From an uncultured Parabacteroides sp. (GTDB lineage Bacteria; Bacteroidota; Bacteroidia; Bacteroidales; Tannerellaceae), in contig CAMTPG010000013.1 in NCBI GenBank assembly GCA_947074335.1, positions 1 to 18,237 on the forward strand: DNA of 18,237 nucleotides, read 5' to 3'. Positions 16,925-18,237 of the stretch are shown here, in pieces. Under the pieces are notes generated by a model. It was not told the origin of the DNA, ran no database searches, and saw only the letters and a list, made by a program, of their open reading frames with translations. A program made the translations under genes and the position numbers. Each line of letters begins with the position of its first letter. Positions within the stretch are counted from its first letter, which is position 1.

Positions 16925-17274
16925 CTCAATTTTCATCACAATTAAAAAGCTACTGCCTACATATTTCATACATTATATATAAAAATGTTACAAAAAGTAT
17001 TAAACCGCATTCTGCACATGGCGGCAAACCCTGTGCTGTCCGGTCGGCTTCGGAAGAATCTGAAGAAACCGGAAGCATTTATTCCGCCGGAAAAATCCTG
17101 TATCTGTAATGACAGAATAAAAGCCGGTTTTGATAGTCCGATTTAGATCAACAAATTTCCTTCCGGGATTTTTTGATAAAAATTCATTTTTATTCCATTG
17201 ATAATCAATATCAGTAACATGCAGATAACCAGCACACATTTGTGTATCTTATTGATTTATATATATTTAAATCA

Positions 17275-17302
17275 TACTTTTACAACATTCGTTGCAAAAG
17301 TA
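17275..17302. repeat. 12-bp-arm inverted repeat overlapping a -7-like box
   Basis: TACTTTTACAAC (17275-17286) and GTTGCAAAAGTA (17291-17302) pair over 12 positions with one mismatch around ATTC. The right arm read on the minus strand is TACTTTTG, a full -7 consensus; the left arm read on the plus strand, TACTTTTA, is one mismatch away. It could be an operator, a promoter pair or a hairpin upstream of the secreted-protein gene. Confidence 0.45.
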
Positions 17303-17367
17303 AATTGTTTTTAAACGGATTATGATGTATCGCATTTAAATAATATATTAAACTAAATTGAATTCGT

Positions 17368-18159
17368 ATGAAAAGAATCTGTTTTATGATGTGTTTCAGC
17401 CTGCTTTTGGGAATTTCAGATCAATTATCTGCCCGACAAAAAGCGGATACTGTTTTTTATTTCCGGCCGGGATATCATCTGAATTCGGAATATATCAATC
17501 AAATTGAAGATATCAACTTATTAGTAAATCGGTTAACAGAATCCGAGAATCCTGAAATTGTAGGATTATTTGCAGAAACAGATAGTTCTTTTACAACCGA
17601 AATGCTTGATTTTCAGATTGAATATTTAAATAAGATTAAAAACTTCCGGAAACAATGCACTGATTCAGATTTGTTTGGACAACAGCTTCTGGCTGCTTAT
17701 CCGCAGCTATCAGACAGACAGCATGTGCGACTTTTGAGTAAAAAACTTTATCCCGACGAAAAACCGGATGCCGAAAAAGAGATTTTGCGCAAACGAATGC
17801 AGGATTATTTTGATTCTGTTTCGAATGTGGATGAAGAACTGGCCCGCAATGTATGGGCTGAGAATGATTCGATTTCGCTTATTAACGCCATGGGGCAGTT
17901 TTTCGGAATGAATAGTATTTTCCATGATTTTATAAGCAAAGCTTTCGGAAACTTACAGGAACGCCGGTTATACAGTGTAAATGAAGTCATCCGGATTCAC
18001 GACCACATGGCTTATATTCAGCTTTACTGGCAATTTGATACCAAAGACAAATCGGGACAAAGCCGCCGGAACAATGGTCGTGAGACATTATTATTCGAAA
18101 AAAAAGACAACATTTGGAAATTGATTCATGTACATTATTCGGGCATGCCTGCCCGATAA
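17368..18159 (+). CDS. Secreted protein with C-terminal SnoaL/NTF2-like domain
   Basis: The 263-aa product begins with a signal peptide (MKRICFMMCFSLLLGISDQLSA, cut near residue 22; the Cys residues are not in a clear lipobox), so it is probably periplasmic. Residues about 28-130 form a helical, charged region I do not recognise. Residues about 136-263 look like a SnoaL/DUF4440-type NTF2-like fold: a leading helix (RKRMQDYFDSV), a Trp in the second segment (NVWAEND), strands RRLYSVNEVIRIHDHMAYIQLYWQF, and the closing pair RETLLFEKKDNIWKLIHVHYSGMP, which is typical of these domains. Members bind small molecules or act as isomerases or hydrolases, or only as binding modules; no catalytic residues can be assigned. 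It is alone on its strand, divergent from the PurF-like operon and close to the contig end. Confidence 0.7.
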   Translation: MKRICFMMCFSLLLGISDQLSARQKADTVFYFRPGYHLNSEYINQIEDINLLVNRLTESENPEIVGLFAETDSSFTTEMLDFQIEYLNKIKNFRKQCTDSDLFGQQLLAAYPQLSDRQHVRLLSKKLYPDEKPDAEKEILRKRMQDYFDSVSNVDEELARNVWAENDSISLINAMGQFFGMNSIFHDFISKAFGNLQERRLYSVNEVIRIHDHMAYIQLYWQFDTKDKSGQSRRNNGRETLLFEKKDNIWKLIHVHYSGMPAR

Positions 18160-18193
18160 TCGGGAGCTATTCGTTTATCTTGTATTGATTTCT

Positions 18194-18237
18194 AGATCGG
18201 AAGAGCACACGTCTGAACTCCAGTCACATTCAGAAAT
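18194..18237 (+). other. Illumina TruSeq adapter read-through with index (artefact)
   Basis: From 18194 the sequence is the TruSeq read-1 3' adapter (it opens AGATCGGAAGAGC and continues to CAGTCAC at 18227). An 8-base index, ATTCAGAA, follows at 18228-18235, then AT, the first bases of the next adapter segment. This is sequencing adapter retained at a contig end, not genomic DNA. The true genomic end is at or before 18193. Confidence 0.98.

Larger units (their letters stand above)
16890..17367. other. 478-bp divergent intergenic region rich in palindromes
   Basis: No gene I can support. Besides the operon promoter near 16920, it holds GCACATGG/CCCTGTGC (17014-17021, 17029-17036, one mismatch), TCTGT-AATG-ACAGA (17103-17116), ATTGAT-A-ATCAAT (17197-17209), ACACA-TT-TGTGT (near 17233-17244) and the long element at 17275-17302. 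A patch near 17005-17130 is richer in GC than its surroundings. A 79-codon open frame on the minus strand (17239-17000) has no recognisable protein features. Confidence 0.5.

Noticed and set aside
17000..17239. 79-codon minus-strand protein gene
   Set aside because: No recognisable domain, signal or family pattern, and it overlaps several hairpins; kept only as a possible transcript under findings.
1..18193. CRISPR arrays, tRNA, rRNA, insertion sequences or integrases
   Set aside because: None seen on either strand by eye; short non-coding RNAs could still be missed without a covariance search.

Overview
The window looks like one end of a metagenome-assembled contig from a member of the Bacteroidota, most likely Bacteroidales. 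Three things point there. Divergent promoters match the TAnnTTTG -7 consensus of that phylum. Most starts lack a Shine-Dalgarno sequence. The housekeeping block PurF-like amidotransferase / carA / carB has the order I know from Bacteroides relatives. Species cannot be read from the sequence. The left end cuts pheT. The right end carries 44 bases of Illumina TruSeq adapter with index, so the last 44 bases are not biological.

Layout, left to right. A 3'-truncated pheT (phenylalanyl-tRNA synthetase beta) lies on the minus strand and is divergent from an outer-membrane TonB-dependent receptor (795 aa) that has no SusD partner. An NAD(P)-dependent succinate-semialdehyde-type aldehyde dehydrogenase follows on the plus strand and ends in a strong 15-bp hairpin terminator. 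Next, on the minus strand, is a two-gene operon: an APC-family amino-acid permease, then a 294-aa protein I identify as a pyruvoyl-dependent histidine decarboxylase proenzyme (HdcA). Divergent from it across a 480-bp palindrome-rich AT-rich gap is a membrane-anchored regulator with an extracytoplasmic domain between two membrane segments and a C-terminal winged helix. A second bidirectional hairpin closes this block. Then comes the minus-strand operon of a long PurF-like class II amidotransferase, carA and carB, transcribed in that order with an ATGA overlap and a 5-nt gap. Last, on the plus strand, is a secreted protein with a SnoaL/NTF2-like C-terminal domain.

The most interesting unit is the terminator-bounded block 6501-10544: sensor-regulator, permease and pyruvoyl histidine decarboxylase. 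Together they would import histidine, decarboxylate it to histamine with uptake of a cytoplasmic proton, and export histamine, under control of a sensor that could read an extracytoplasmic cue such as pH or the amine. Pyruvoyl histidine decarboxylase is best known from Gram-positive bacteria, and here it comes without the usual hdcB or a histidyl-tRNA synthetase neighbour and with a different regulator type. The transport and signal roles are inference; the decarboxylase assignment rests on clear motif conservation around the self-cleavage Ser-Ser and the catalytic Glu.
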